Virus record (IMG/VR): IMGVR_UViG_3300042287_000166
Coordinates: 1-31,516 of that record
Strand: one strand, 5' to 3'
Length of the DNA: 31,516 nt
From: a virus
Shown: piece after piece, positions 14,590 to 21,500 of the stretch
How positions within the stretch are numbered: the first letter of the stretch is position 1
Layout: each line of letters opens with the position of its first letter
Program-made: the position numbers and the translations under genes
The notes under the pieces: model-generated
Told to the model about the DNA's origin: nothing
Databases searched by the model: none
The model's input: only the letters and a program-made list of their open reading frames with translations

Positions 14590-14938
14590 CTTTATATGTT
14601 ACTTCTATTTTAAACCCGCCAGAAGCGTTTAAATCCATTTGTTCTTTAGGCTTACCATATACACGAGTTAATAAAGTTTCGATTGAATATAAAGAACCTT
14701 TTTCTATTGACTTTCGTATCGCTCCCGCGATTGTCTTTTCTAAAACTGTGGCTTGTGGATTTATATAAACCTCTTTCAGTTCTTCAATAGTCATAGACAT
14801 TAAAACCTGAATTGCATCGTTTACCTCGCTTACCTTGTAGCCTTGTTCACGTAATTCTGATACGTACTTTCTAGGTCTACCAGTCGGATTAGCAACCGCG
14901 CCTTTTTTAAATTGTGTTTCTTTATTTGGAAATGCCAT
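14561..14938 (-). CDS. terS: Terminase small subunit-like protein
   Basis: 125 residues from ATG at 14938. The N-terminus KKGAVANPTGRPRKYVSEL is the GNPxGRP-type opening (DUF5681-like) common in small terminase-type proteins, followed by helical segments (EVNDAIQVLMSMTIEELKEV; AIRKSIEKGSLYSIETLLTRVYGKPKE). It would recognise phage DNA and feed it to TerL. The 29-base overlap with terL and lack of another candidate support the call. No clear separate HTH can be proven by eye. Confidence 0.8.
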   Translation of the reverse strand: MAFPNKETQFKKGAVANPTGRPRKYVSELREQGYKVSEVNDAIQVLMSMTIEELKEVYINPQATVLEKTIAGAIRKSIEKGSLYSIETLLTRVYGKPKEQMDLNASGGFKIEVTYKDADDSNTAS

Positions 14939-14953
14939 ACACCTATTTTATAC

Positions 14954-15160
14954 CTATTTTTTATTTATATCACCGTTAAATATATCCTTTAAGCTATCAT
15001 AAATATAACTTGATTGTTTACCCCAAAAGAACTCACATTCGTCTTCAATATATGGAGGGTCTACAAAGTAGCTTTGATATTCACATGGTATCGCTGTGTA
15101 ACGATAACACTCATTTTTTAAAGGGCAATCTTCACCCTTGCACATTGATATGTCTGGCAT
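14954..15160 (-). CDS. Cys-rich 68-residue protein
   Basis: ATG at 15160 (MPDISMCKGEDCPLKNECYR). Cysteines at 7, 12, 18, 26 and 42, with aromatic residues between (CEYQSYFVDPPYIEDECEFFWGK), suggest a small metal-binding or disulfide-stabilised fold. The CxxxxCPLKxxCYRY phrase recurs in short proteins near terminase genes of Bacteroidota phages. Which metal or partner it binds is unknown. It lies 15 bp before terS and 1 bp after a micro-gene for a membrane peptide. Confidence 0.65.
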   Translation of the reverse strand: MPDISMCKGEDCPLKNECYRYTAIPCEYQSYFVDPPYIEDECEFFWGKQSSYIYDSLKDIFNGDINKK

Positions 15161-15161
15161 C

Positions 15162-15260
15162 TTATAAATAGTTAATTATTCCTATAATTTCTGTTATTAA
15201 ATAATAAAGCATTAACCCAATAAATGAAACGTATAAAACGAGTTCAATTACCTTTTCCAT
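15162..15260 (-). CDS. 32-residue single-span membrane peptide
   Basis: ATG at 15260 lies inside the end of the HNH gene (17-base overlap), and the stop ends one base before the next gene's start. The product starts MEKVIELVLYVSFIGLML and is hydrophobic nearly to its end (YYLITEIIGIINYL), so one transmembrane helix is likely. Tight packing on both sides is the main support. No function can be read; it resembles in style the 39-residue peptide at 2877-2996 but not in sequence. Confidence 0.5.
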   Translation of the reverse strand: MEKVIELVLYVSFIGLMLYYLITEIIGIINYL

Positions 15261-15516
15261 ATAATCTTTGTTGAATTAATAAATTGTGAATATCTTGTAA
15301 ATATTCTTTATGTTGTTTCTTATCTCCAAACTCGATATGACAATCACGACATAAAGCTTGTAAGTTATCGATATGGTCTGCAAGTTTAGAGCCACCCATT
15401 CCACGCGCTTCGATATGATGAATATCTACCGATTGTTTGCCACAAACTTCGCAAGAAATAAAGCTAGATATATCGTAACCAAAGTACGTTAAATATAATT
15501 TAGTATGTTTTTTCAA
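15244..15516 (-). CDS. HNH endonuclease
   Basis: 90 residues. The only available start is TTG at 15516, because the frame is closed by TAA a few codons upstream and the next ATG is deep in the domain. CEVC (Cys22, Cys25) and CRDCH (Cys56, Cys59) form the zinc-binding pairs; DIHHIEARGMGG (31-42) gives the catalytic HH, and DHIDNLQALC supplies the conserved Asn. HNH proteins near terminase genes often assist DNA cleavage during packaging, which is the favoured role here. It overlaps the methyltransferase gene by 17 bases. Confidence 0.85.
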   Translation of the reverse strand: MKKHTKLYLTYFGYDISSFISCEVCGKQSVDIHHIEARGMGGSKLADHIDNLQALCRDCHIEFGDKKQHKEYLQDIHNLLIQQRLYGKGN

Positions 15517-16594
15517 ATGCTTTTCCGTTTAATTTAATTTCAATATTTGGGTCTAATGCTATCATCCTATTTACTATTACATCGCAGTATTTAGGGTCTA
15601 ATTCCATTCCGTAGCATTTTCTTTTAAGTTGGTGTGATGCTAACATTGTAGTTCCAGAACCTAAGAATAAATCTAAAATTGAATTTGACTTTTTAGCTAT
15701 TTCATCTATAATTTGAACTACTAAAGTTATTGGCTTTGGTGTAGGATGATTTCCTTGTTCTTTTCTATTATTTTCTCCTCCAACATTATTTACTGAAAAA
15801 ACTTTTTGTTCGTGTCTTGTTTTATCATTGTGATAACAATACATAGTTTCAAAATGTCCTGCTTGCCAACCATTTGTTTTATGCCATATATGTTTTGATG
15901 TTACTTGTTCCAAAAATGGTGGAAACTCTAAATTATCCCAAAACCATATCATTAAATTATCACAAAATAATCTTGAATTATTAAATGCACCATCTATATT
16001 TTTTATCATATCGTGCATTATTTCGCTATTATTTGGGAATGGCGGGTCTGTAAATACCATATCCGCTTTACTTCCATTCATTAGCTTTGCCACTTGGTCG
16101 CTATCTGTACTATCCCCACAAAGCAAACGATGCTCACCTATCTCATATAAATCACCTAAAACAGTAATCGGTTCTAATGGTGGCGTAGTATCAAAATCAT
16201 CTTCTTCAGCTTCTAAATCTTCAATCGTTTCAAATATTGGTAAATCTAAACCCCACTCTTTTAATTCTTCTTCATCGTATTGGTTTGCTATCATATCCCA
16301 GTCCCATTCACCAAAGCCTACATTATCCTTAATAATAAACTCGGACTGCTGTGCTTCACTTAAATTACTAGCCTTGATAATATACACCTCTTTAAGTCCT
16401 GCTTCCTTACAAGCCTTTAATCTCATGTTACCGCCAAGAGTGACCATATCGTTATTAACTACAATCGGTCTTAACTGTAACATTTCTGGGAATTCATTTA
16501 TAGACTTAACAAGCTTTTTAAACTTATCGTCTTTAATTAATCTCGGATTGTTTGGATTAGCTTTTACTTCTCCTATTTTTACTTTTTCAATCAT
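15500..16594 (-). CDS. ParB-domain DNA methyltransferase fusion
   Basis: 364 residues from ATG at 16594. Residues 1-115 are a ParB/sulfiredoxin-like domain (EVKANPNNPRLI at 9-20; VTLGGNMRLKACKEAG at 51-66). Residues 145-355 form an amino-methyltransferase with DPPF (183-186, motif IV) before LDLFLGSGTT (307-316, SAM-binding motif I), the order of the beta class. HPTPKP (283-288) is also typical. It probably methylates adenine N6 (or cytosine N4) in phage DNA, protecting it from host restriction. No matching restriction enzyme is evident. The HNH gene next door could be a partner but is more likely packaging-related. ATGA overlap with the gene before it. Confidence 0.9.
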   Translation of the reverse strand: MIEKVKIGEVKANPNNPRLIKDDKFKKLVKSINEFPEMLQLRPIVVNNDMVTLGGNMRLKACKEAGLKEVYIIKASNLSEAQQSEFIIKDNVGFGEWDWDMIANQYDEEELKEWGLDLPIFETIEDLEAEEDDFDTTPPLEPITVLGDLYEIGEHRLLCGDSTDSDQVAKLMNGSKADMVFTDPPFPNNSEIMHDMIKNIDGAFNNSRLFCDNLMIWFWDNLEFPPFLEQVTSKHIWHKTNGWQAGHFETMYCYHNDKTRHEQKVFSVNNVGGENNRKEQGNHPTPKPITLVVQIIDEIAKKSNSILDLFLGSGTTMLASHQLKRKCYGMELDPKYCDVIVNRMIALDPNIEIKLNGKAFEKTY

Positions 16595-16758
16595 AACCTA
16601 TCAAGCAAATTATCTATTTTGTTTATAACCTTTATCTTCATTGGTATTGAATTACCTAGCAAATCAATGTCATCTAGTTGCGCGAGTATTTCAAGCATAA
16701 CCATTATCTTATCTAAGTTCTGATTCGTTTCCCTCTCGATTTCGATTTTATTAGACAT
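16591..16758 (-). CDS. Hypothetical 55-residue protein
   Basis: The start chosen is ATG at 16758, within a TAATG junction with the preceding micro-gene; a longer version from a non-ATG start at 16797 would overlap that gene fully. The product (MSNKIEIERETNQNLDKIMV) is helical and acidic, ending DNLLDRL. Its TGA overlaps the ATG of the methyltransferase (ATGA), so translation is likely coupled. Function unknown. Confidence 0.55.
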   Translation of the reverse strand: MSNKIEIERETNQNLDKIMVMLEILAQLDDIDLLGNSIPMKIKVINKIDNLLDRL

Positions 16759-16883
16759 TATTTCTTTTTTGATTCTTTTATTATAATAGCTTCCCAAGCT
16801 TTTTGAGCTTTCTCTTTAGTATCGTAAATACAAGCACCTTGTCCGATACGATATTTTCCGTTTAAACATTGAGTTACTGGCAT
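16758..16883 (-). CDS. Hypothetical 41-residue protein
   Basis: ATG at 16883 shares bases with the TAA of the upstream gene (TAATG), and its own TAA at 16758 shares bases with the next ATG. The product starts MPVTQCLNGKYRIGQGACIY, continues DTKEKAQKAWEAIIIKES and ends in Lys residues. The strand-strand-helix look and the CLNGKYRIGQG phrase fit a compact small domain seen repeatedly in phages of this host group. Function unknown. It is shorter than most gene callers accept but the double overlap argues it is real. Confidence 0.6.
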   Translation of the reverse strand: MPVTQCLNGKYRIGQGACIYDTKEKAQKAWEAIIIKESKKK

Positions 16884-17239
16884 TACTTTCTTGATTTACG
16901 ACCACGCCTTTTTGGCACTTGCTTATTTACATCTTCAGGCTTAAAGTCATTCACAAACGTAGCTTCTACATTAGTAGTGCTTTGTATTGATTCCGCAAAC
17001 ACTTCAATAGGTTCGGTGTAGCTATCGTAATTAACGCTTAGATATATTCTTTGAATCATTTCCGCAACGCATGACATACACCATTTATTCACAAAGAATT
17101 TGTCATCAACTTCCTGCTTGTAAATAGCTTCAAGCTCTAAGATAGTAACCTCGTTTAAGTTCTTGATAAACCCAGCATCTCGTAATGAAACCCAATGCTC
17201 TTTATATTTATCAAGTGTTTTTTTTGTAAGATAGTTCAT
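16883..17239 (-). CDS. Hypothetical 118-residue protein with basic tail
   Basis: ATG at 17239. The first 85 residues are helical and contain two cysteines in CMSCVAEMIQRIY (about 54-66) after KEHWVSLRDAGFIKNL near the start. The C-terminus is strongly basic, KRRGRKSRK, which could contact nucleic acid. The gene is joined to the membrane-protein gene upstream by an ATGA-type overlap and to the 41-residue gene by TAATG. No family with known function is recognised. Confidence 0.65.
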   Translation of the reverse strand: MNYLTKKTLDKYKEHWVSLRDAGFIKNLNEVTILELEAIYKQEVDDKFFVNKWCMSCVAEMIQRIYLSVNYDSYTEPIEVFAESIQSTTNVEATFVNDFKPEDVNKQVPKRRGRKSRK

Positions 17240-17535
17240 ATAAATTTTTTAAATAATACAGCTACAATACTAGCAGCGAAAGCAATCATTAAAGCTACAA
17301 GCATTATATAGTTAAAATATAAAGCTGATAACAAAGCTACCCAGAAGCTCAAGCAATACCCACAATCAAAAGGCTTCAAGCGTAAAGGTGTCTTTATAAA
17401 ATCGTACCCTTTTAACTTGTTACCGATATTAAACCTATCAAACAACCAACGTGAAAACATTTGTGGTATCATTGAAATTTCGGCAAAGCTAAAGCCTAAA
17501 CAAGCACTACCGACAATAAGAAATAATTCATTCAT
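17236..17535 (-). CDS. Small membrane protein with CxxC motif
   Basis: About 99 residues from ATG at 17535 (MNELFLIVGSACLGFSF); an ATG four codons earlier (17547) is equally possible. Hydrophobic spans lie at the N-terminus (LFLIVGSACLGFSFAEI), and toward the end (SFWVALLSALYF; IMLVALMIAFAASIVAVLF), suggesting three membrane helices. FDCGYCLSFW carries a CxxC pair just before the second span, resembling DUF1360-type membrane proteins. The role is unknown; location in the early/middle module argues against holin. It overlaps the sigma-like gene and the next gene. Confidence 0.6.
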   Translation of the reverse strand: MNELFLIVGSACLGFSFAEISMIPQMFSRWLFDRFNIGNKLKGYDFIKTPLRLKPFDCGYCLSFWVALLSALYFNYIMLVALMIAFAASIVAVLFKKFI

Positions 17536-18079
17536 ATTCTTTAACATTTAGTTTAACATTATTTATAGCGTTCTTAACTCCATTAGCGATTGTTCGTATT
17601 GGAATGCCAGTCTTTAAACTTACATTCTTGTACGTGCCTAGTTGTAAATATAACTTTAAGACTTCACATTCAAAGAAGCGAAGTTCTGATATGCTCTTTT
17701 CGACTGCTTGAATCCTAGCTTCTATCTTATCATAAGCGTTATCGTCCTGCAATTCAAATAAATGATTGGCAAATAATATATGGTCACTATTTTCGATTAA
17801 TTCATCGTCTATAATATTGTCGCTTATTCTTTGATTCTTAAAGTTCTGATAATAAAACTTTGAGTTTTTAGACCTGAATTGGTTTAACCCTATTCGCACA
17901 ATAAAGAATTTCAAGCATTTTCTTTCGTGCATATCAATTATTTTAGTCTGGTCGTACTCGCATATCGTTAAAAATACATCTTGACGAAGTTCTTCCCACC
18001 ATTCACCAGCGATATTCTTAAAGAATGTTATTATATCTTTTTGAGTATAATAATCACTTATAACCCTATTATAATTCAT
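17528..18079 (-). CDS. Sigma-70-like transcription factor
   Basis: 183 residues from ATG at 18079. Size and layout match small sigma factors: an N-terminal helical part with EEWWEELRQDVFLTICEYDQT (about 26-46), reminiscent of region 2, and a C-terminal region 4-like helix-turn-helix at about 126-176 (EKSISELRFFECEVLKLYL, then YKNVSLKTGIPIRTIANGVKNAI). Such a factor could redirect host RNA polymerase to phage promoters, and the conserved promoters A, B and C are candidate targets. Region 2 is weakly conserved, so a sigma-like regulator is a safer name than a true sigma. The start overlaps the VRR-NUC gene by 11 bases. Confidence 0.65.
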   Translation of the reverse strand: MNYNRVISDYYTQKDIITFFKNIAGEWWEELRQDVFLTICEYDQTKIIDMHERKCLKFFIVRIGLNQFRSKNSKFYYQNFKNQRISDNIIDDELIENSDHILFANHLFELQDDNAYDKIEARIQAVEKSISELRFFECEVLKLYLQLGTYKNVSLKTGIPIRTIANGVKNAINNVKLNVKEYE

Positions 18080-18455
18080 TATGCATATAATTATCTATTA
18101 TTGAGATTGAGTTCGTTACACCTACGCCAAATGAAGCGTAAGCACCCTCTCTATTTAGGTAGTCAAGATAATTCTTTTGTTTAATTAAATGCTCATTAGT
18201 TTTCAACATACCATTTAGCTTGAAAGGACTTTCGACTTTTAACTCTAAAACTAGCATTGAATATTTACCGTTATTGTGAAATATAAATAAATCTGGTGTC
18301 CCTTGCCCTGCTTGTCCAAGCATCTTTGCTTTACGTGCTAAGTAAATCGGAAGCCTTGCACCTGATAAATAATTAGCCATAAACCTTACTTGTGGATATT
18401 GCATCTTCAAATAATTTATTACGCTTAACTGAATTAAATCTTCTTTGTTTTTCAT
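18069..18455 (-). CDS. VRR-NUC domain nuclease
   Basis: 128 residues from ATG at 18455. The domain fills the protein: EDLIQLSVINYLKMQYPQV (5-23) at the start, then GTPDLF (52-57, catalytic Asp55), LVLELKVE (68-75, Glu71 and Lys73) and Q93 in IKQKNYLDYL. These are the PD-(D/E)xK residues of the VRR-NUC family, which are Holliday-junction or flap-type nucleases. In a phage it would resolve replication or recombination intermediates before packaging. It sits in the replication module downstream of the helicase. Confidence 0.85.
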   Translation of the reverse strand: MKNKEDLIQLSVINYLKMQYPQVRFMANYLSGARLPIYLARKAKMLGQAGQGTPDLFIFHNNGKYSMLVLELKVESPFKLNGMLKTNEHLIKQKNYLDYLNREGAYASFGVGVTNSISIIDNYMHNEL

Positions 18456-18457
18456 AA

Positions 18458-18718
18458 CTATTTATTTATCAATTCATTCCAATTATTATCGAGTTGTTCT
18501 TCAAAATCATTCTCAAGAAGTTCTTTATTTTCGATATTACGCTCCATCGTTCCCATAGCTTTACGATGCGCATTGATTAGTTTTTCAAACTTATGCTGTA
18601 ACTTCCCTGCATCTTGATTATTCAATACTGATAATTCATGAACTGCAACTTCTAAATTCTTAATCGACATTTTAGAATGAAGATAAGATAATATTAATGA
18701 GTTTTCTAGTGGTGTCAT
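18458..18718 (-). CDS. Hypothetical 86-residue helical protein
   Basis: ATG at 18718 (MTPLENSLILSYLHSKM) overlaps the stop of the gene before it by four bases (ATGA). The protein is helical with a basic middle (KFEKLINAHRKAMGTMERN) and an acidic end (ENDFEEQLDNNWNELINK). No known domain seen. It is part of a run of three small genes between the ATPase and the VRR-NUC gene, suggesting a replication or recombination accessory. Confidence 0.6.
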   Translation of the reverse strand: MTPLENSLILSYLHSKMSIKNLEVAVHELSVLNNQDAGKLQHKFEKLINAHRKAMGTMERNIENKELLENDFEEQLDNNWNELINK

Positions 18719-19038
18719 ATACTTGAATTTAATTTTTTAACTTCCTTTTCTAAATCATTTACGTACAAAAGCAAAGTTCCTATTTGCATTCGCATCGTTT
18801 CTAATTCAATCGCTGCGAGTTCGTACTTTGCAAACATCTTGCTATATTCATTCATGGCCTGTTCGACATATATCTGTGCTTCGTTAATCTCGTTATCAAA
18901 ACCTTTCAAATCTGTTAAGGCTCGATTAATAATCTGCAAGTCTAAAGCTACTTTTAAAAGGCTTAGCCTTTCTTCGTCGAAGAACTTGTAAGCGTTTAGC
19001 TTATTTTGTAAGTCGTTTATTAATTCTTTGTAATTCAT
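18715..19038 (-). CDS. Hypothetical 107-residue coiled-coil protein
   Basis: ATG at 19038 (MNYKELINDLQNKLNAYKF) shares a base with the TAA of the previous gene (TAATG). Almost the whole sequence is predicted by eye to be helical with heptad patterning, strongest at about 60-105 (AAIELETMRMQIGTLLLYV, DLEKEVKKLNSSI). No catalytic motif. Likely an oligomeric accessory of the replication module; the family is not recognised. Confidence 0.6.
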   Translation of the reverse strand: MNYKELINDLQNKLNAYKFFDEERLSLLKVALDLQIINRALTDLKGFDNEINEAQIYVEQAMNEYSKMFAKYELAAIELETMRMQIGTLLLYVNDLEKEVKKLNSSI

Positions 19039-19253
19039 TATATTTTTTCAATTATTTGTTTAACATCTTGCCAATATTTATAAGCCCCACTTTCAGAATC
19101 ATAATGATATTGATATAAAGTATCTAATATTTCATCTATTGAAATTATAATACATTGTTTTGCTTCAAATTTTTCTAAATATTTACCATTTTTATGCTCA
19201 AATAAAAATATATATTTATTTACTAACTCTTTTGCTTTTTCTTTAGGTGTCAT
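19038..19253 (-). CDS. Hypothetical 71-residue protein
   Basis: ATG at 19253 (MTPKEKAKELVNKYIFLF), three bases after the ATPase stop. Small and helical, with KQCIIISIDEILDTLYQY in the middle and YWQDVKQIIEKI at the end. Short proteins with this KAKELVxKY opening and SIDEIL middle are very common in Bacteroidota phages and prophages but have no known role. Translationally linked to the next gene by TAATG. Confidence 0.65.
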   Translation of the reverse strand: MTPKEKAKELVNKYIFLFEHKNGKYLEKFEAKQCIIISIDEILDTLYQYHYDSESGAYKYWQDVKQIIEKI

Positions 19254-19256
19254 AAT

Positions 19257-20246
19257 TTAAAAATCAAAGTCTTTTCCAAATGTACTACTTAAAACGGATA
19301 TATTGCCCGGCTCTTTATTTAATTTCTCTTTAGCTTCATATTCAAGACCAAAGTAAATCACGCCTTCGATTTCTTCATAAAATCTATTCTTTTTCCAATC
19401 CCAGAATAGTTTGCACATTCCTAGCTTTGCCGAACCTTTAGGCTTAGCCTTTGCGATAATCACGTGTGTTTCATTTTCTTTATATGGTTGTCCATCTTTA
19501 TCATTGAAACCAAATGGAGGTCGCCACAAGATTATAAACGCCATTGCCTTACGGAAGAATGATTGACCACCAGCGGATTGTCTAGGATGCGGGGGTGGAT
19601 AATAAGTCACACCGTTTTCGGTAATCGGTTGTTGGTCTTGTGGGTGCATACAAATAAAGATATGCTTTTCTTCTTTCTTTGCGTAACGTCTAAGCTTCCC
19701 GACTGCATCTTCGATATATAAGTCTTGACGACTGCCAAACTCGCTCATATTGTGTTTGATTTCGTTGTAAGGGTCAAACAAAATATTATCAATCTTGATT
19801 CTATTTTCAGCTTCTAAGATTTTAACCTGACTTATAATATCATCAAAGCTAAATGAATTTTCGTCGTTATCTACAATAAAAAACTTATCACTTAAAAAAG
19901 CAATAGCGTTGTAAATTTCTGATTCGCTACAAGCATTCACGTCACTTGCGAAGAATGGTTTACGAATGTATTTAGATATAAGCTCTTTTGCTAAGTCTTT
20001 ATAATCTCCTGTTTCTGGACTAAATATAACGTGCTTTTCGTTGTGCTTAATTGATAAGTTTAAAAGTATTTCAAGATTAAATTCTGTTTTTCCCGAGTGT
20101 GGTGATGCAAGAATAAAAGTCATTGAACCTTTTTTCTTTGTGTATAAAGCATCTAAAGATTTAAAGCCTACGTATTGCCCTCGTTGTATTCCCGACTTGT
20201 GAAAGTCTAGGATTTCGTTTTCAAATTGGATTAAGTTTTTTATCAT
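19257..20246 (-). CDS. RecA/DnaB-like replicative ATPase (helicase)
   Basis: 329 residues from ATG at 20246. The core is a RecA-type ATPase: Walker A ASPHSGKT (47-54), a conserved ETGDY patch (78-82) and Walker B NILFDPY (154-160), then HIFICMHPQDQQ (195-206). GQSFFRKAMAFIILWRPP fits the C-terminal core of DnaB-like enzymes, where sensor Gln/His residues contact nucleotide. It lacks an N-terminal primase-binding domain, so it is a single-domain helicase or loader of the phage replisome. It lies immediately downstream of the initiator-like gene, as in many phages. Confidence 0.8.
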   Translation of the reverse strand: MIKNLIQFENEILDFHKSGIQRGQYVGFKSLDALYTKKKGSMTFILASPHSGKTEFNLEILLNLSIKHNEKHVIFSPETGDYKDLAKELISKYIRKPFFASDVNACSESEIYNAIAFLSDKFFIVDNDENSFSFDDIISQVKILEAENRIKIDNILFDPYNEIKHNMSEFGSRQDLYIEDAVGKLRRYAKKEEKHIFICMHPQDQQPITENGVTYYPPPHPRQSAGGQSFFRKAMAFIILWRPPFGFNDKDGQPYKENETHVIIAKAKPKGSAKLGMCKLFWDWKKNRFYEEIEGVIYFGLEYEAKEKLNKEPGNISVLSSTFGKDFDF

Positions 20247-20262
20247 GTCGTTTGTCGTTTGT

Positions 20263-20270
20263 CAAATGTA
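20263..20270 (-). promoter_or_regulatory. Possible weak promoter upstream of the ATPase
   Basis: TACATTTG on the minus strand fits the Bacteroidota -7 consensus TAnnTTTG and lies 17 bp before the ATPase ATG. No TATGACAAT box precedes it, and an eight-base match with two free positions is easily found by chance in AT-rich DNA. Three TTTG/TTTGTC-like repeats follow on the plus strand (20247-20266), of unknown meaning. Confidence 0.3.
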
Positions 20271-20271
20271 A

Positions 20272-20898
20272 CTAATTAACTGGTATATTAAAACTTAAAG
20301 TATTATTTGTGTTAATTTTATTTTCATCTCTAAACCATACGCCCCTCATTTTTTGTTTCCAGTTTAAAACCTTCTTACCATTGCTATCAACCCAACCGCT
20401 TTCATTGTAATATTTATAAGCATTCTTTGCAGCATCGGCTTTAAATCCATTCTCAAGAAAGTACTTAATAACTTCGTCAATATCGGGCATATATATATTA
20501 CTTTTACTTTTCTTTACTTTAGGAGTGTTACGAACGTTTTCTGAATGCGTTACATTTTCTGTAACTACTTGTTTTTCACGCCATTGTGAAATTCTTTTCG
20601 CGTTCTTTTCTTTTTTTATCTGGTACTTTTGTGCAAAGTTTAGCAATTGTTTGTTGAAAGTTTCCCCATTATTCGAGGAAATCAAGTCTATTTCTTCCAT
20701 AAAATCCCAGCACTTTTCAAGTCTTTTACCAACTTTGCATTGATGTTTCAAGACGTTGGTTTTGATAGGTTTTTCTTGTCGTGCCATTTTTTCAATCAAG
20801 GTATAGAACAAACCTAGACCTTCATATCCAAAATTTATAAATAGCTCCGAGATTTTTTCATCTTCAAAACTTGCTGTGTCGTGTAGGAAATATTTCAT
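20272..20898 (-). CDS. DUF4373/Lin1244-like replication initiator
   Basis: 208 residues from ATG at 20898. The N-terminus (MKYFLHDTASFEDEKISELF, then GYEGLGLFYTLIEKMAR) is the opening of the Lin1244/Lin1753 (DUF4373) domain, a winged-helix unit found in phage replisome organisers. A polar linker at about 111-136 (VVTENVTHSENVRNTPKVKK) is followed by a C-terminal helical part (NAYKYYNESGWVDSNGKK). It probably binds the origin and recruits the helicase encoded next. The linker DNA resembles the intergenic segment at 2569-2645, so the origin may lie partly within this gene, as in lambda O. Confidence 0.75.
   Translation of the reverse strand: MKYFLHDTASFEDEKISELFINFGYEGLGLFYTLIEKMARQEKPIKTNVLKHQCKVGKRLEKCWDFMEEIDLISSNNGETFNKQLLNFAQKYQIKKEKNAKRISQWREKQVVTENVTHSENVRNTPKVKKSKSNIYMPDIDEVIKYFLENGFKADAAKNAYKYYNESGWVDSNGKKVLNWKQKMRGVWFRDENKINTNNTLSFNIPVN
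20489..20564. repeat. Origin-like segment shared with the control region (copy 2)
   Basis: Located in the linker coding region of the DUF4373-like gene. It matches 2569-2645 in order and spacing: TATATATATTA, TTTAC/TTTTAC repeats, GAGTGTTACGAAC at about 20523-20535 and GCGTTACATTTT at about 20547-20558, with GTTAC cores 22 bp apart in both copies. Low-complexity Lys/Ser/Asn codons in the linker would tolerate such a DNA signal. Proposed role: initiator-binding iterons. Confidence 0.5.
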
Positions 20899-20899
20899 T

Positions 20900-21454
20900 T
20901 TAATAGTCGATTTTTTGAATTACAAATCTAGACAATTTTACTTGAGGTTTTCTAGTTGCGTTAAGCGTTTCTTTATTCAAGCTATAAAGATAAAATTTAA
21001 CCGCTCCTTTAGTCTTGCTTAATATATCCGCGTAATAACTTACCGAGAAATCATTTAATAAGTTTGCTTTTATAAAGTCTTTGTCATCTTCTGATAAGAT
21101 ACCTTTAGAAATAGGTCTGTCGCGCGTTACGGTGCGCTGTACGCCATTAATTATATCGACCATGAAGTCATGCCTATATTTCATTCTTTTGTCGGTACGT
21201 AAGCTATAAAAGACTTTGTCGATTTGATAAATTATTGAGCTATGATTTTGTAGTTTAAATTCTTTAGCGATTTGCACCATTGTCATTTTGTAATGGTTAT
21301 ACAAAAAATATGATACTAGTTGTCTTGCTTTTGTAACTTCGCCAATACGTCTGTTAGTGGTCGTTAATAATTGATAAATATCGTTTGAACTAAGCTTCTT
21401 AGATTCGTAAAGTTCTGATGCGTAATAGCATAATTTTAAAGTGTCTTGATTCAT
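20900..21454 (-). CDS. DnaA domain IV-like DNA-binding protein
   Basis: 184 residues from ATG at 21454. Residues 36-85 resemble the DNA-binding domain IV of DnaA: RRIGEVTKARQLVSYFLYN followed by MTMVQIAKEFKLQNHSSIIYQIDKV, where LQNHSSIIY corresponds to the DnaA-box-reading GRDHSTVxx signature. There is no AAA+ ATPase domain, so this is a stand-alone box-binding protein. Residues 120-180 are a second helical, HTH-like part (SEDDKDFIKANLLNDFSVSYYADIL) ending in a basic tail. It may bind origin sites with the DUF4373-like protein or compete with host DnaA. It ends one base before that gene. Confidence 0.75.
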   Translation of the reverse strand: MNQDTLKLCYYASELYESKKLSSNDIYQLLTTTNRRIGEVTKARQLVSYFLYNHYKMTMVQIAKEFKLQNHSSIIYQIDKVFYSLRTDKRMKYRHDFMVDIINGVQRTVTRDRPISKGILSEDDKDFIKANLLNDFSVSYYADILSKTKGAVKFYLYSLNKETLNATRKPQVKLSRFVIQKIDY

Positions 21455-21465
21455 GTTGTTTGTAT

Positions 21466-21493
21466 AAAAAAAGGGAGGTTTTTACGCTCCCTT
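21466..21493 (-). terminator. Intrinsic terminator inside the early module
   Basis: On the minus strand AAGGGAG (21493-21487) pairs with CTCCCTT (21477-21471) and is followed by a T-run (A at 21465-21470). It lies between the 65-residue gene and the DnaA-like gene, so it would dampen transcription from the recombination genes into the replication genes. Confidence 0.75.
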
Positions 21494-21500
21494 ATTTGGT

